A stretch of DNA of 64,000 nucleotides from Perca fluviatilis (GCF_010015445.1 NC_053134.1:2403620-2467619), one strand, 5' to 3'. Shown: positions 44,094-56,017, counted from the stretch's first letter. Numbers and translations are program-made. Notes: a model not told the origin generated them from the letters alone.

Positions 44094-45037
44094 AACAGAC
44101 AGTGTGTGAGTCTATTGATGGAAAGCCAAAACAGAAAAGGGAAAGTTGGCAGAAGAAGAAGGTCAGACTCAAAAGGAAAAATAAGCGATTGTGTTGAGCA
44201 TGTTGTTCATTCATTCACCGGACCATCCGAAAACCCCATCCGAATTCTTGCTTCACTCTTTTCTTTTACATTTGTCTAAAAGGTGCACAGAGTACAAGAG
44301 TTTCTCTTGCTGAATGTGATGAAAGAATACGTTAGTTTGTAACGTAACAAGCATCTTTTCTTTGTGTTTTCCAGGTGTAGAACGACGAGCCGCTCCTTTC
44401 GACCTCGCCAAAATCAAAAGAGTACGGACATCCCTGCTTTCCCCTCTTCCTCTTCTTCGTCCTCCTCTTCTTCTGCTTCTTCCTTTCTCCGATGAAGGTG
44501 AAATAAAGCAAACTCTGGATAAAAAAACACTGACATTCATAGGAAACACGGAGCTATGAGACGCCTTCCTGTGACAAGAGGACGTCCTGACTGAGCAAAG
44601 CTGCAGTCGGACTCTGAGGTACGACAAACGTTACTTGAATCATCTGCTACGTATATTGAAACAGTCCTCCATTTATTCGTGGGTAGATGTTTGTCGGGAG
44701 ATTGCTCTTCTTGCTGTAAGTCCTGTCTGTACGTTCTGCGTATCATATTCAAACCAAAACATATTATTGCATGCCTGGAAAGTAGAGCATGTAAACAGAC
44801 GAAAACACGGTTGACACATGGGAACAACAGCAGCAGCAGCTCATCGAAGCTTGAAATAATTCTGTTCTACTGGTGGAGTTGGTTGCTAAATCTATATTTT
44901 TTAAATGATCATACTGTATATGTTTTATATTGAAATTAATTGGTTAATTATTTTGTAGATTTTTTAACATTTTTGCTAACATGTTTGAATTATTTTTTCA
45001 TTTTTCTTTTTTCATTTTTGCCTTATGAGTAAAAAAA
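44094..45037. other. Intergenic, no gene seen
   Basis: An acceptor-like 'ttttctttgtgttttccag' ends at 44372, but the following frame has no family resemblance and I cannot support an exon. Confidence 0.45.
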
Positions 45038-45091
45038 CAGTGTTGTACTCAAGATCGGTTCTTGGTTTCGAGACTTTTTGAAGGTCTGTTT

Positions 45092-45290
45092 GTGGTGATG
45101 GCGCAGTGGATATGACACATGCATTTGGTGTGGGAGATCTGGGTTCAATTCCCACTGCGATACATCAACCAATGTGTCCCTGAGCAAGACACTTAACCCC
45201 TAGTTGCTCCAGAGGCGTGTTACCTCGGATATATATAGCAATTGTAAGTCACTTTGGATATGGAAATGACACGTAAATGCAATGTAATGT
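45092..45290 (+). mobile_element. tRNA-derived SINE inside the hAT element
   Basis: A-box-like GATGGCGCAGTGG and B-box GGTTCAATTCCC are followed by 'ccctgagcaagacacttaac' and the tail 'aagtcactttggatatggaa'. Confidence 0.8.
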
Positions 45291-45322
45291 CTGGGTCTTG
45301 TATCAGAATCAACTGCATTTTT

Positions 45323-45652
45323 GGGGTCAGCCCTATGTTCCCACATTTCTAAGAATTTATTTTCACAAAAAATTAGGCTTTATGGTCCCACAGCCCTATG
45401 TTCCAACATTTCTAAGATTTTTCTTAAAATTAGGCCCTATGTTAGGGTTAGGTTTACATTCCATCTGTAGCCCATTGCTACTGGATAATAGGTTGGGTGT
45501 AATTGGCTACCAAATTGGGAGAAAGGGTGATAAAACCTATGTGGGAACATAGGGCCTAATTTTGGAAAAGAATTTTAGAAATGTGGGAAAATAGGGCCTA
45601 ATTTTGAAAAGAATTTGGGAACATAGGGCTGTGGGAACATAGGCACGCTCCC
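45323..45652 (+). mobile_element. CCTATGTTCCCACAG-family transposon, copy D, complete
   Basis: 330 bp from GGGGTCAGCCCTATGTTCCC to GGGAACATAGGCACGCTCCC, flanked on both sides by the identical 8-mer GCATTTTT (45315-45322, 45653-45660). This copy defines the family termini. It has no coding capacity. Confidence 0.92.
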
Positions 45653-46430
45653 GCATTTTTACTCTGGCTCAGATAAAGAGGACTCAGGATTTTATTTGAA
45701 GATCGGTCAAGACCAAAACTGCAGGGCTAACTAAACTCTCTGTGCATTATGTCTGAATTATGTGATAACATCATTACTGTGATTGGATGTAAAACATCCT
45801 GCTTCAAATTCAACCAATAACGTTCTAATTTGAAATGTGTTCCTGTTAATTCCCTCTCCCGCAAGCACTCCCAAAATAAAAATAAAAAGACAGGCGAAGA
45901 AGACTTGCTGTCTGCAGGATGTCCTCTGAATCCTCGGCAATACAATTTGGCTACCTAAACTGTAAGGAGTTTATTTGCTAAACAACATCTAAAAGTAAAC
46001 ACACAGTAGTGTAACGCTGACTACATTGACAATGCTATATTTTGGGTTAAAAAATGAATATCTTCTGCTGCGTTTCCCCCTCACTTTTGGCTCAAAACTC
46101 TGCTTAAAAACCAAAACGTAGCAATGTAGATGTAGCCTAAGACAGCTGGGGCCACCTCACATTTTTATCGGCACTTGGAAAGGAAGCATACTGAAAGTTA
46201 AGCTAACTTTAAGTGACGCTAGTAAAGCTAGCTAGCTAACGTCATCAACCTGCCTCTGTTACAAAACTCTTCAAAAATCTCACCCTTCACCCAAAGTGAT
46301 TCAGCGAATATTAGCTACACATTTCCCACATTTTACAGTGTCATGCAGTCTGGGTCTTGACTTGTTCTCGACACACTCTGGTCTCGGTGACGACTCGGTC
46401 TCGGTTTAGGCCGTCTTGACTACAACACTG

Positions 46431-47490
46431 TTAAAAAAAAAACATAGCAGCTTCAGTGGGCAGCTCTGATGAAAATGTCTGCCTGCATAAAACACTTTGC
46501 CCATATGAGAAGAAATGTATTGTGTGCAAAATAATATACAAAAAGGCAGTTAAACTGCATTAATGGCAGACATTTGACATGTGATTTTCTTTGAATGATT
46601 TTGAATGTTTCTGATTGTGTGTGGGTTTTGATCAGGATGCTGTATATATATTATCGATATCATCTACCTCAGGGTCCGCTCGTTAACGACAGAAGCTTTA
46701 ATGACGTTGGCGTCCGTCTGTTATCTGAACACGGTCATCACACCTGGATTATTCCGTTTTTTAAATGCCTCTTTAATTATCTGGTGCAATTAAATAAACC
46801 CAAACACTCTTTAAACTGCCGTTTGATAACTTAGAGAAGTAAAAAAATAATACTAATGAAGCTAAAGATGCTCGAGGAAATGTATAGCATACAAAACCAT
46901 ATTAATAGGGTTGAATATATATACAAAGCCTTTTAATTAAACACGTAATTCAGCCTGACCATACAGCAGAACATCATGATTTTCTTTGCACATTTTTTTA
47001 TTTATTGGTGAAGGTGTTCGGAAGTGTGTGTTGATTGTGTGACTCAGTTAATTGTTGATTTAAGGGCAATAATGTACTGCAGAGGTTTCCTACCGTTGAA
47101 TAAAATTGTGGGTCAGCCTGTCTTAAAAAACAACTGCTCAACCTAAAACAATGTATTAGTTTGAGAGTTAAATGGAAAGGGATTGTCATGTCAGTCGATT
47201 GTCTAAAATTCTGTTTGTTGCTCTGCAGCATCGCAGATTGCAAAGAACTAACCCCGATTTTTCCGCTGGGCATCGCGTGTTTATTAAGCTAGTATCTACC
47301 TTCCTCTCCAGGCTAAGAATTTATAAATCATACTATGGCCCCCCCAGACCCTCCCTTCAATAGCATTCACACACTACTACTGACCAGGCGTCCATGCTTA
47401 CATGTAGAGGTCCTATCCCCTGACCAGTTGACCTTTCCTAACCTTAACCACTCGAGGGTCAATGGCTAACCCCAACCAATCGAACTGCTA
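46431..47490. other. Intergenic, no gene seen
   Basis: AT-rich; no recognisable exon. Confidence 0.5.
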
Positions 47491-47745
47491 TTAAAGGGCG
47501 GTTATTGATGTGGCCTTGGTAGGTTTCGTAAATTTGCCTCCAGGCTCTCTTACTATTAAACTCCATGCCTTCTCTTTCCTGGCGTTGTCTTTATAAAAAA
47601 GATCTGTCATGTCTATTATGTACTCCAAGATGAATCTCTCGTTGTCCGTGGTGTTGTAAAAGAGACATATACGATATTGGGGGGTGTCTTTTGGTAAATT
47701 GTCGGGATGCTCTCGCTGTTTCAGTTCCTGCCCAGCTGTGCGAAC
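47491..47745 (-). pseudogene. MADF-like reading frame, interrupted by copy E
   Basis: On the minus strand an ATG-less frame of 84 codons runs from 47745 to a TAA at 47491. It includes GQELKQREHPDNLP and then NERFILEYIIDMTDLFYKD followed by NARKEKAWSLI. The YKD...RKEKAW part recalls the core of MADF DNA-binding domains, which often accompany PIF/Harbinger transposons. The frame continues past copy E at 48101-48124 (EPSGVR), preceded by an acceptor-like 'attttcacag'. A GTAAGA donor-like site follows SLI. Flanking sequence near 48110-48210 resembles a Harbinger miniature element. Family assignment is tentative; a host-gene exon cannot be excluded. Confidence 0.4.
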
Positions 47746-48100
47746 AGGAGCATGCCAATGTTCCCAGAACTCTATGTTCCCACAGCCCTAGGTTGCCACA
47801 TTTCTAAGAAAAAAAATGTTCACGGAAAATTAGGCCCTAGCTTCCCACATTTCTAAGATGTTTTTCGAAATTAGGCCCTATGTTCCCACATTTTCTTTTT
47901 CATGAATTTGTATCAGATTTTATCCCCCTAACCCTAACCCTAAAAATGATAGGGCTTAAATAGAAGGGAAATGTAGGAACACAAGACCTAATTTTGTCCT
48001 AGAATTATGGGAACATAGGGCTGTGGGAACATAGGGCCTAATTTTAAGAAAAATCTTAGAACTGGTGAACATAGGGCTGTGGGAACATAGGGCCGACCCC
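47746..48100 (-). mobile_element. CCTATGTTCCCACAG-family transposon, copy E, complete
   Basis: 355 bp, from AGGAGCATGCCAATGTTCCC to GGGAACATAGGGCCGACCCC, the reverse orientation of copies D and F. The identical 8-mer GTGCGAAC stands on both sides (47738-47745, 48101-48108). Contains 'cccctaaccctaaccctaaa' in its middle. Confidence 0.92.
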
Positions 48101-48124
48101 GTGCGAACGCCGCTCGGCTCCTGT

Positions 48125-50589
48125 GAAAATAGACTTGGCGCGTATCTTTAGCGGAGAGCCGCTTTACGCACGCTTCTGGGACGCACCATGACGCGGCTGG
48201 TGGAATATCAAGCATGGACTTGAATGACAGCGATTGCTCGCGGGGGCCGTGGCGGATCCCGAGCGCAGCGCAGACGCACCCGGTGGGAAATAAGGGTAAA
48301 TGAGGTAGTGTGTGACACCTATCTTCTCATCTGACTTTGGAGCAGATGATAAACAAACTTATTTCTCAAAATGTTAAACTTAATTGTCATCACTGTCCCA
48401 AATCTTTGGTACCAGACTGCAGAAACGTGTATCTATCAAACCCCCGGCAAGTTTGGTCTTGTCGTAATTCTGCTTTGCTTAGACATAAAAACAGCCAGGG
48501 GTGATTTCTGTTTGACAGAAGCTCTGATGCGCTGTGACTCGCCATTAGTGGTGATGATTAATGTTGTCTGCATACTGTATGAGCAACAATAATACATTCA
48601 GTCAGCCTGGACGGGTCACCCTAATATTCACGACATGTAACATCCATTGTGTTGCAGAACATTTTCATTTTTCTTTATCAAATGCAGATTTCAGTTCAGG
48701 TTTGTCACCAAATTGTCTCATTTGCATGCACAAAATAATAGTTTGCGTGATTACGGTGTTCTGGGAACTTCAGCGTTGAAGCAAAATGTATTTTTGACTT
48801 CTTTCCTCTTTTCTGTTTCTTTTTTTAATTTCCAGTTATTGTTGCCATGTTAATTTTTTTTGACAATCATCCATTGTGATCTATTTTTGATAAAATAAAT
48901 CTTTTATCCTGATCAGTTTCAATCTTCATGTGTTTCAGACGACTGCACATAAAGATGTGTCATTTTCATTTTCCTGTTGTGCCATAAACATTTCCACACG
49001 GACCGTCTTCATCCAGAAAAAAAACGACAGTATAGATCGATTGTGCAAGCAGCTCATCACGACCCATAATTAAGTTTCTTGTTACGTGGCGACCTTTAGC
49101 AGCTGAAGTAATTAATGAGAAAGCAAACAAGGAAGCCAGGTGACAAAGTATAAGAGCGCCAAATTCAAACACAAGACTTTCACTCAGGAGACCGGAGGCT
49201 GTGTCCCGTGTGTAACCAAAAGTCAACGCAAGTTTTACAGATCTTAGTCCATGACGCAATGACGTCCGAGACGTCACGTTTTAAGCCAATTCTGGATGTT
49301 TTACTAACCCTAACTAAGTATTTTCGTTTGCTAAACTTTACTAGGTCCTGTAGGTTGATTGTCAAGACTCATACTCTGGCGGAAAACAGACCAATCCGGC
49401 AACATTTCTGCAGTCGGTCGATTCAAACTGACGCAGTGTTGTTTGCTTCATTCATTCAAGTTAAAAATGATGCAATTGAACATAATGCAGGTTTGGCAGA
49501 ATTGTCCAATATCAACGTCCTAACCTTAACAACCTATAGACCTGAACTAGACCGGAAATTTGTCAGGTCAGAAATAGTTCAAGACAAAATATCTAATTCT
49601 GTATTCAATATATATTTATGACTTTGTAAAAAAAAATATTTAAAGAAAATGCTCATGTCGATTTATGTGTGGAAATTTGTTAAAATGAAAAAGCTGCGTT
49701 TAAAAGATAATTCAAATAAAACAGTAATAAAGAATAAGTTAATAAACGGTAAGGATTGATAGTTAGGTCTTTGTTGTGTCTCCCATTTTTAAAACCAAAA
49801 CCTACAGCCTTGAATTTATTCATTAAACAAAACTGGCAACCATACAAAACCTTCATGTCTGGATGGGATGTAGAGGTTTAGATTTGAAAATATAAGTTGT
49901 GAAATGCTTCGTAGGTTTAGCTGCATATTAACTGCAGACAGAAAAGAAGAATGCCATTTAGAAACATGCAGTAACCAGTTATTCATCAATAAGCAATAAT
50001 GCATGAATAGTACAACATCATCAGCAAACGGTGATACGGCTGGTTGTTCATATATTTACATAAAAGGATAATAGTGCCTTAATCATAACGTGATTCAGTT
50101 AATAACCCTATCAAATGCATCTGTACTATAGAAAAGTAAGGTAGTATTTAGCACTGTAGGGCTGCAATCAAATGGTTGCACATAGAAATATTGTATTGTA
50201 AATGAATTTATTGAATGTACAGTAAGAAGTCTTCCTGGTTGGTGTTTTGAGAGGAAACAAATATGAGAAGTATGAAGAAATCTCTCTTTTAAATGAAAGC
50301 TCAAAGTGGACAAGAATGCTGATATGTCTGTAAAATAATTATTTTGTTTTCTTGTTGTGAATTTACTTTTAAAAATGTACTTTTTAATTATAACCCCATG
50401 TTATTATCCCGTGAACATAAAATCCTTGTCTTGCGTCCACAAGAGAGAAAAATCTACATTTTCAGGTCTTTGGGAAATTCGTAATCTTGGATAAATAATG
50501 AGTTTTAAAAGTCATGCCTACTCTCTGGATCATTGTCAGAAAATGTGAATTTTCAAACCACAGAAACATGATTTGGTATCCTGAGGAAT
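48125..50589. other. Intergenic, no gene seen
   Basis: 48101-48300 is GC-rich and resembles a miniature Harbinger element. 49140-49380 ('cacaagactttcactcagga' and 'gtgtcccgtgtgtaacc') resembles a dispersed repeat also seen near 58800. The 137-codon frame from 49208 runs through that repeat and shows no family resemblance. Confidence 0.5.
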
Positions 50590-50715
50590 TAAGATAAATT
50601 ATAATATATATTATAGTATCAAATCATAACAAGAGTTATCTCAAGACACTTTACAGATAGAGTAGGTCTAGACCACACTCTATAATATGCAAGGACCCAA
50701 CAATTCTAGTAAATT
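50590..50715 (-). mobile_element. LINE (L2-like) 3' tail, minus strand
   Basis: Contains 'aaatcataacaagagttatc' and 'gtaggtctagaccacactct', the reverse complement of the tail at 10835-10935. Confidence 0.65.
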
Positions 50716-50903
50716 GCATGGGATTAGTACCACCTGGTGACCTCTGGTCATTTGTAATAATGACGGATGTTGTCTGTGATCTTAATCCCGTGTGAATTGG
50801 CCATGTACGTAATTTGTAAGTAAGTAAAAATCCCCCCCGCAATGACCTACCGTATTTCACTGAACATCGAGTTCTTGTAATGATATTAGTCCCGTGTTTT
50901 TTT
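50716..50903. other. Flank of LINE tail, no gene seen
   Basis: Possible continuation of the LINE 3' region; nothing else visible. Confidence 0.4.
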
Positions 50904-51171
50904 GGGGTCAGCCCTATATTCCCACAGCCCATTGGTCCCACAACCCTATGTTCGTACACATTTCTAAGATTTTTCTTAAAATTAGGCCCTATGTTTGGGT
51001 TAGGGTTACATTCCATCTGTAGCTACTGGATAATAGGTTGGGTGTAATTGGCTACCAAATTGGGAGAAAGAGAGTTAAAATCTGATACAAATTTATGAAA
51101 AAGGAAATGTGGGAACATAGGGCCTAATTTTGAATAAGATCTTAGCGCTGTGGGAACATAGGCACACTCCC
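50904..51171 (+). mobile_element. CCTATGTTCCCACAG-family transposon, copy F, complete
   Basis: 268 bp from GGGGTCAGCCCTATATTCCC to GGGAACATAGGCACACTCCC. The flanks gttttttt and cttttttt agree at seven of eight bases. Contains the same body as B and D ('aataggttgggtgtaattgg'). Confidence 0.88.
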
Positions 51172-52157
51172 CTTTTTTTTATCCCTCTTACGAAGACGGA
51201 TATGGCTGACAGTGATGCTGTGTAGGTGCCGTGGCGGCAGAGATGATAGAGTATGAGCCTTTTGGTAACCTCTACCGGGCCTGGCCCAAAAAGATACAGA
51301 ACCCCGACCCAAGTGCAGTGCGACGGCTTCTCCCTGGCCGTCCTCCGCGCGCCTTCGGGTATCCGACTCTCGGGGTACAGATATGTCAGTAAATTCGAGT
51401 AAAAGCGGACTTTGCTTATCTCGTGCCCGTGCGAATAGGGCTAAAGTCCGCATAGGGAAGGATGCATCAAAGATTTACATACGTGACTTAATTTACATAA
51501 CAAACAACTGAAGAGTTGGGAATGAGAACGTGGCATTAAAAGAAAAGCTTAAAATGCCTAGACATGACATGAGAAATGTCCTTAATAAAAGTGCTGTTTC
51601 ATTTATACACCTTCCCATTGAATCACAGTGGATATTGGGATTTTTTTGGCCTAAAAGAATATTTGCAGTCATGTCCACTTTGAGCTTCCGTAGGTTTAAT
51701 CCCCTTTGTAAAAAAAACTGGCATTCCTCACCGGTCTCACTGCCGTTTATATTCAGCAACTCATGAGAGTAAAACTGTCGACTGTGATCTTTAAAATGCC
51801 CTCACTTTGGGCGTTTTCATACCATTTAGTTTTCTTATTTTAGTCCGGGTGATAAGTAATGACCAATCTTAGTATTGTTACCGAAAACTAAAACAAAATG
51901 GAAGTTAATTAAGATGAAAGTAAGCTGCAACTACACTGACACCAGATTTAAAATGTATTAGGATTAATGTTCTGTTTGAAGCCTTTGAAGAGAACGCACA
52001 CACCATTGACTTTTGGAATTTTACAACATAAAACTAAGCTGACTTGAAAGTCAAAAAAATCAACTCAAGGTCCGCTTACTAGCTTTCTTTAGGACTTTCA
52101 ACAGAATTTCTTCGATATGAAGCTCCAGAGAAAAAGTAAGTGAACTTCTGAGTTTAA
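51172..52157. other. Intergenic, no gene seen
   Basis: Near 51188-51205 'cttacgaagacggatatggc' recalls the sequence following the AT-rich element at 16530. No exon recognised. Confidence 0.5.
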
Positions 52158-52673
52158 AGGGGAACTATGCAGTTTATTTTAATTTAGCTAAATTAACCTT
52201 AACTGAACAGCTTCAGAGTCATTGAAATGGTTATATGACATTTTTTCGGGTTGAATGGTGGTCGTCTCGCTCCCCCCCTAGCGCCTGTGAGCGGAAAAGC
52301 CAGCCTCGCAACTTTGGGCCTCAGCGTCAGGAAGTATGGCGTGATATCAGGTCTCGCCATGTAACGGCACTGCACACATCCGCCCATTCAGGACCCGGCT
52401 AACAAGGTAGCGATGGAGTTTTTCACACTATGGTCATGGCTGAGCTGGCAAAGAAGAAGCAGAAAGCTATAGAGAAACCTGTAGGGGGGGTGGGGGCTAT
52501 AGAGAAACCTGTAGGGGGGCTCTATAGAGAAACCTGTAGGGGGAGCTCCGGAGCTCTATAGAGAAACCTGTAGGGGGGCTATATAGAAACCTGTAGGGGG
52601 GGCTCTATAGAGAAACCTGCGAGCTAAAAGCGAGAAAACAGCGAAGAGACGGCCAAAACTGCATAGTGCCCCT
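52158..52673. mobile_element. TTAA-flanked miniature element 1
   Basis: Termini AGGGGAACTATGCAGTTT and, inverted, AGGGGCACTATGCAGTTTT are flanked by TTAA on both sides (52154-52157, 52674-52677). TTAA duplications are typical of piggyBac and Kolobok elements. An internal array of about 24-bp units ('tatagagaaacctgtagggg') lies at 52468-52620. No transposase. Confidence 0.8.
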
Positions 52674-53339
52674 TTAAAATGAAACGAGACTGAGAGAAAG
52701 ATCGCATAAAAAGAAGTACAAAATAATAATCACAGACCTTTACCGGCATGAGTGTAACAAATGCAATTTGTCTCTGTGTATTTGAGGTCAGTCCTGTATT
52801 CATTCACTGAACTGTGTTTGTGTCATGGTGTTTCCTGCTAACAGCTGATGCAAAACAACTCTGTCTCTGTCTGCAAAACCTCGACTTGTGTCAGTGTTTA
52901 AAATCTGGAATACTATTCATTTTTGTTAACTTGAGTATCTGTGTATTTCACTGTCTGGCAGGTATAAAGTTAACTAACAGAAAAAAAAAGAGAACAAGTC
53001 TTTCATAATGTAATGGATGTTTGGCTTGGGATCGTAACATACTGCATATGCACAACATAGTCAATCTGAATAGTTGTGACTAAGTTTAATGTGGCCTTTT
53101 CTTTCTCTTTAATGTACTGCAATGTTGTAAATGATTTGTATAATATGACATATGTATATTAAAGTTAACAAGGCTTTATGTTTCTACCACCTATGTTTAA
53201 TAAATAAAAGAACTGTGCTCAAATGTACAACATGTCGCCTTTTTAATACATCATTCAGGTTGTTAAAGGTCTCATGTATCTGCAGTGAATTAAAGGGTAT
53301 GTTTTGTTGTCTCTAAGTGACTGATGGGAACAGCAATCT
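52674..53339. other. Intergenic, no gene seen
   Basis: AT-rich; 'ttaataaataaaagaactgt' near 53197 contains an AATAAA but no associated gene is visible. Confidence 0.5.
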
Positions 53340-53890
53340 TTGAAATCGGTCCGGTATTAGGCGAGAAAAAAGCTGCGATGTAACGTTAAGGGACAATTGT
53401 GCACCTTCAGTTAGAGTCCACTAAAAGTTCAGTTTTTGCCGCTGACAGACTCAGATTATTATTCTAAGTGTGTGACAACATTATGGAAAGGATCCCTACA
53501 GAGATAGACCTTTTAGTTAAAGAGTAAGATCCTTTTAGTTTAACATGAAACAGCCCCGAAATCACCATCACCAAACTCCACCAGACTCCATGTAAATAAT
53601 CAGGACTTTTAGCGTGTATAGAGCCAGCATATCTCCACCAGACTCCATGTAAATAATCAGGACTTTTAGCGTGTATAGAGCCAGCATATCTCCACCAGAC
53701 TCCATGTAAATAATCAGGACTTTTAGAGTGTATAGAGACATAATATCTCCACCAGACTCCATGTAAATAATCAGGACTTTTAGTGTGTATAGAGCCAGCA
53801 TATCTCCACCACACTCCATGTAAATAATCAGGACTTTTAGCGTGTATAGAGCCAGCATATCTCCACCAGACTCCATGTAAATAATCCCGC
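53340..53890. repeat. Dispersed repeat P, copy 2 with 57-bp array
   Basis: Same core as 7530-8178. The array at 53577-53887 has about 5.5 units of 57 bp; one unit carries 'gagacataatatct' in place of 'gagccagcatatct'. The copy stops abruptly at 53887 in mid-unit. Confidence 0.85.
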
Positions 53891-54013
53891 GTGTGGCGTT
53901 TTGTTTCCCCGTTAACCGTCCTGTTATTGTCGTGCGTTCCCCCGCGGCCGCCTCCCGGCGTGTGAGGTGTCCTTTCCCCGTTGTTTTTTTCCTTAACCCA
54001 ACCTCCGCCTAAC

Positions 54014-54615
54014 CTGACTCCACCAGATGGATCGCTTCCCATTTGCTCGGCATATCCATCTGGGAACTTTCTGTTGGAGAACTTTTGGAGAAGGGGCGAA
54101 AATCCTGGTTAGCTGATTGGATAAACCATCTGTCTATCACCACCTATAGTTGGTGATAGACGGGACAAATCAACTAATCAGATCAACGAAGCGTATGAAA
54201 ATACAACCACGAGCCAGGCTACCCCTGCTACTTGCCGGGCAGCGCGTAGCGCGCTAATTCTTCAAGCAGCAGCATGTCGGTAAAGGATATTTGCCGTTTG
54301 TGTAACGAGAATTTAGGAATAAAAGGCCCCATTTCAGGTTCCTGGTCCATATTCCAAAAGAAGGATCCAAGAGAAAAATGCATTAGCGAGCAGCTAACAG
54401 AATTAGGGCTACTGCTGTCTGAAAATCCTGGTTAGCTGATTGGATAAACCATCTGTCTATCACCACCTAAACTCGCCTCAAAACCAACGCTGATTGGTCG
54501 GTCGTTTTGGCGAACGGCTCCAAATTTTCTCTATCTCAAGATGCCAGACTGATCTGAGAGGAGAAAACTGGAGCTCGCCCGATCAGGACGGTCTCACCAG
54601 GCTAACCTCCGCCAT
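54014..54615 (+). repeat. Dispersed repeat R, plus-strand copy
   Basis: The reverse complement of 60547-61130 over nearly its whole length ('ggttagctgattggataaac', 'gcatatccatctgggaa', 'ccagactgatctg'). It carries a short internal reading frame at 54274. The block 'gattggataaaccatctgtc' occurs twice inside the element, as direct repeats. Confidence 0.85.
54274..54435 (+). CDS. 53-codon frame with CxxC, inside repeat R
   Basis: It reads MSVKDICRLCNENLGIKGPI..., then SIFQKKDPREK and ends with LLLSENPG before TAG. Cys7 and Cys10 form a CxxC pair with the CRLC context seen at the start of some zinc-binding domains, but a second Cys pair is not evident. The minus-strand copy of the repeat (60866 downwards) keeps the same frame for about 58 codons with substitutions and no stop. 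It may be the first coding exon of a transposon protein or a captured host exon. No function assigned. Confidence 0.4.
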   Translation: MSVKDICRLCNENLGIKGPISGSWSIFQKKDPREKCISEQLTELGLLLSENPG

Positions 54616-55010
54616 CCCGTTCTGGGCCGGCCCGAGACTTTTGGGGGGCTCTAAGCAGGATCTGGTTTGGGGGACTCTCCACATTGTAACATGTTGCCAC
54701 TGCATTTGGCACTAAACCAACTTGTGCATTGTAAATATTAGTTTAAGCACTCATAATGTGTAAATACGCATTCAAAGACTAATGTGAGACCAATTAGCAG
54801 CAACACTTTATCTTTAAATAGACCGGCTCTGTTATGAGCTCTATTGTGGGACATTTCAAGCGCTCTTGGGGGCCCCTCTGGTAGCCACGGGGCCCTAAGC
54901 AGACGCTTAGTTCGCTTATGCGTCGGGCCGGCTCTGATCCCGACCATTTCGTGCTGGCCACCACGAAAAAAAAAGACAAAAATGTCCCCGTGAACACGAA
55001 TCAATAGATT
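54616..55010. mobile_element. Probable miniature element with 'gggccggc' ends
   Basis: The inner left word 'gggccggcccgagacttttg' and the right-hand 'gcgtcgggccggctctga' look like partly inverted termini of a fish repeat. The interior has 'ggccctaagcagacgctta'. Borders are uncertain. Confidence 0.35.
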
Positions 55011-55615
55011 AAAAATAACGTGACCATTTCACGATGGTCCCAAATCACGACAACTGGCAGGTTGATGGCATGAGAAAAACACAACACAAGTATTATACAC
55101 AGTAGACACAGGTACAAGTGCATTGACACACATAAGTTTAAAGAAATGCAAACAACCCAGGGCATTTTTTTCTACTATCCCAGAATGCATCTGTGGTGTA
55201 GCCAGACCTCACTCCACAGCGCTGTGGAGATAGAGCAGGCAATGCGAGGCTATCCGCAGTAAAACAGATCTGTGTGTTTGGTTTCTGCAGGCTTGCTCTC
55301 TTAACAGAAAGTGATTTTTTTTTGGGTCGTACCATCAGTGAGAAGAGCCACGGGGGAGGGGGGGGGAAGAAGGGATGCAAGAAAATACAGCAGAGCACCT
55401 CAGCCTGGAGAGCGTCTGTGCACACGTCCACAGACAGCAGCATGAGCTAAAATACCGGCGCTAATTTGCATAAAACTGTCACGATTCTGACAGGTGAACT
55501 GCTGCTTATTTTTCGCATCACCCCTCCTCCGAAATGGTGCCGACGAGCAGGACCCTGAGCAGAAATAGACTCCAGAATCCCCTCAAAGAAAGAGGAGCTT
55601 TCTAAAAATAGCTCG

Positions 55616-55696
<81 letters not shown>

Positions 55697-56017
55697 CGAC
55701 ATGTGTGCAGGGATTCCCTGAAGGTTGAAACGTACACATGCAGGATTAAAGGAGCACAGACTGACTTGGGCTCCCAAAAAACATGCTTAAATGCATTAAT
55801 TTAAATTACATTTTTTTCATTTGTATTAATTTATTGACAGGCATTGTTTCATTATAAATAAAATGCAACAGATGCAGTGTATACATGACCTTTAGCGGTA
55901 GCTAATTTGCATTCCTTGTCCCTTTTTTTCAGGGATGAAACCCAATAAAAACACCGCAATCCAAACGTACATGGCAGAGACAAAATAAAACAAACATTAA
56001 TTGAAAAAAATACTTAA
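55011..56017. other. Intergenic with a (CA)n tract
   Basis: About 78 bp of pure CA lies at 55618-55695. About 55165-55250 is the inverse of 16570-16650 ('ccacagcgctgtggagatag'), so it belongs to the same repeat group. No gene was seen. Confidence 0.55.

Larger units (their letters stand above)
45038..46430. mobile_element. hAT element hosting two later insertions
   Basis: Termini CAGTGTTGTACTCAAGA and, inverted, CAGTGTTGTAGTCAAGA agree at 16 of 17 bases. The flanks taaaaaaa and ttaaaaaa agree at seven of eight. Inside lie a tRNA SINE and transposon copy D. No transposase frame survives. Confidence 0.75.

Noticed and set aside
49208..49621. A 137-codon frame as a possible gene
   Set aside because: It runs through a dispersed repeat ('cacaagactttca' type) and shows no domain.
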